The notes beneath the pieces were generated by a model, which did no database searches, was not told the origin of the DNA, and saw nothing but the letters and a program-made list of their open reading frames with translations. A program made the position numbers and the translations under genes. From Brumimicrobium sp964346075 (GTDB taxonomy: Bacteria > Bacteroidota > Bacteroidia > Flavobacteriales_D > Crocinitomicaceae): DNA of 6,776 bases. Shown one piece after another: positions 6,681 to 6,776 of this stretch. Position 1 is the stretch's first letter; each line of letters begins with the position of its first letter. The DNA lies in the NCBI GenBank assembly GCA_964346075.1, contig CAYFTH010000137.1, forward strand, positions 1-6,776, read 5' to 3'.

Positions 6681-6776
6681 GCAGAACTTTCTATCACGGG
6701 AAAAATTAATCGTAAAGAATGGGGACTCAACGCTAGAAACATGCGGTGTTTTAGTCAGCGATGAAGTAAAAATCAT
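6681..6776 (+). pseudogene. Broken C-terminal remnant of a YceI family gene
   Basis: One frame (6681-6731) reads AELSITGKINRKEWGLN and a second (6733-6774) reads LETCGVLVSDEVKI. Together these match the C-terminal signature of YceI-family lipocalin-like proteins, where GKINRKDFGL is followed by a short W-N-A-type segment and then LETGGVLVSDEVKI. The join lacks about three residues and changes frame, so a small deletion has occurred. The usual GG is also CG here, a second sign of decay. No start codon or N-terminal half is visible: the remnant begins about 30 bases after the metallophosphoesterase stop codon. It continues past the right edge. YceI proteins are usually secreted and bind isoprenoid-type lipids. 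An assembly error could produce the frameshift but not the missing N-terminal half. Confidence 0.65.

Overview
The window looks like chromosomal DNA of a member of the Bacteroidota, probably near Flavobacteriales. The grounds are a moderate AT bias, start codons mostly without a clear Shine-Dalgarno sequence, a perfect TAnnTTTG-type (Bacteroidota -7) promoter element in front of one gene, and proteins that read like Bacteroidota families. It is mostly a housekeeping region. I did not find a defence system, CRISPR array, prophage, intact mobile element or RNA gene, and I see no strong case for a new multi-gene system.

Layout. Bases 1-479 hold no convincing gene. The first ~165 bases resemble the edge of a dispersed repeat or decayed element and contain a small terminator-like hairpin. 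Bases 334-408 can form three hairpins in a row just upstream of the first gene. Bases 480-1483 are a two-gene plus-strand unit joined by an ATGA overlap: a predicted lipoprotein of the histidine phosphatase superfamily, then a small protein with two CxxC pairs. This unit converges, with a 6-base gap, on a minus-strand DsbA/FrnE-type thioredoxin-fold oxidoreductase (1490-2125). Upstream of that, on the same strand, lies a complete pyruvate carboxylase of 1148 residues (2233-5679), which fills half the window. A divergent intergenic stretch (5680-5896) separates it from a plus-strand calcineurin-like metallophosphoesterase (about 5897-6649). The right edge carries what looks like the C-terminal end of a YceI-family gene broken by a frameshift and small deletion.

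How the parts relate. Pyruvate carboxylase supplies oxaloacetate for the TCA cycle and gluconeogenesis and needs no partner encoded here. The DsbA/FrnE gene appears to have its own promoter, so it need not depend on read-through from pyruvate carboxylase. The phosphatase lipoprotein and the CxxC protein are probably co-translated, but their joint role is unknown. The metallophosphoesterase stands alone. Domain calls rest on motif recognition by eye; no searches were run.
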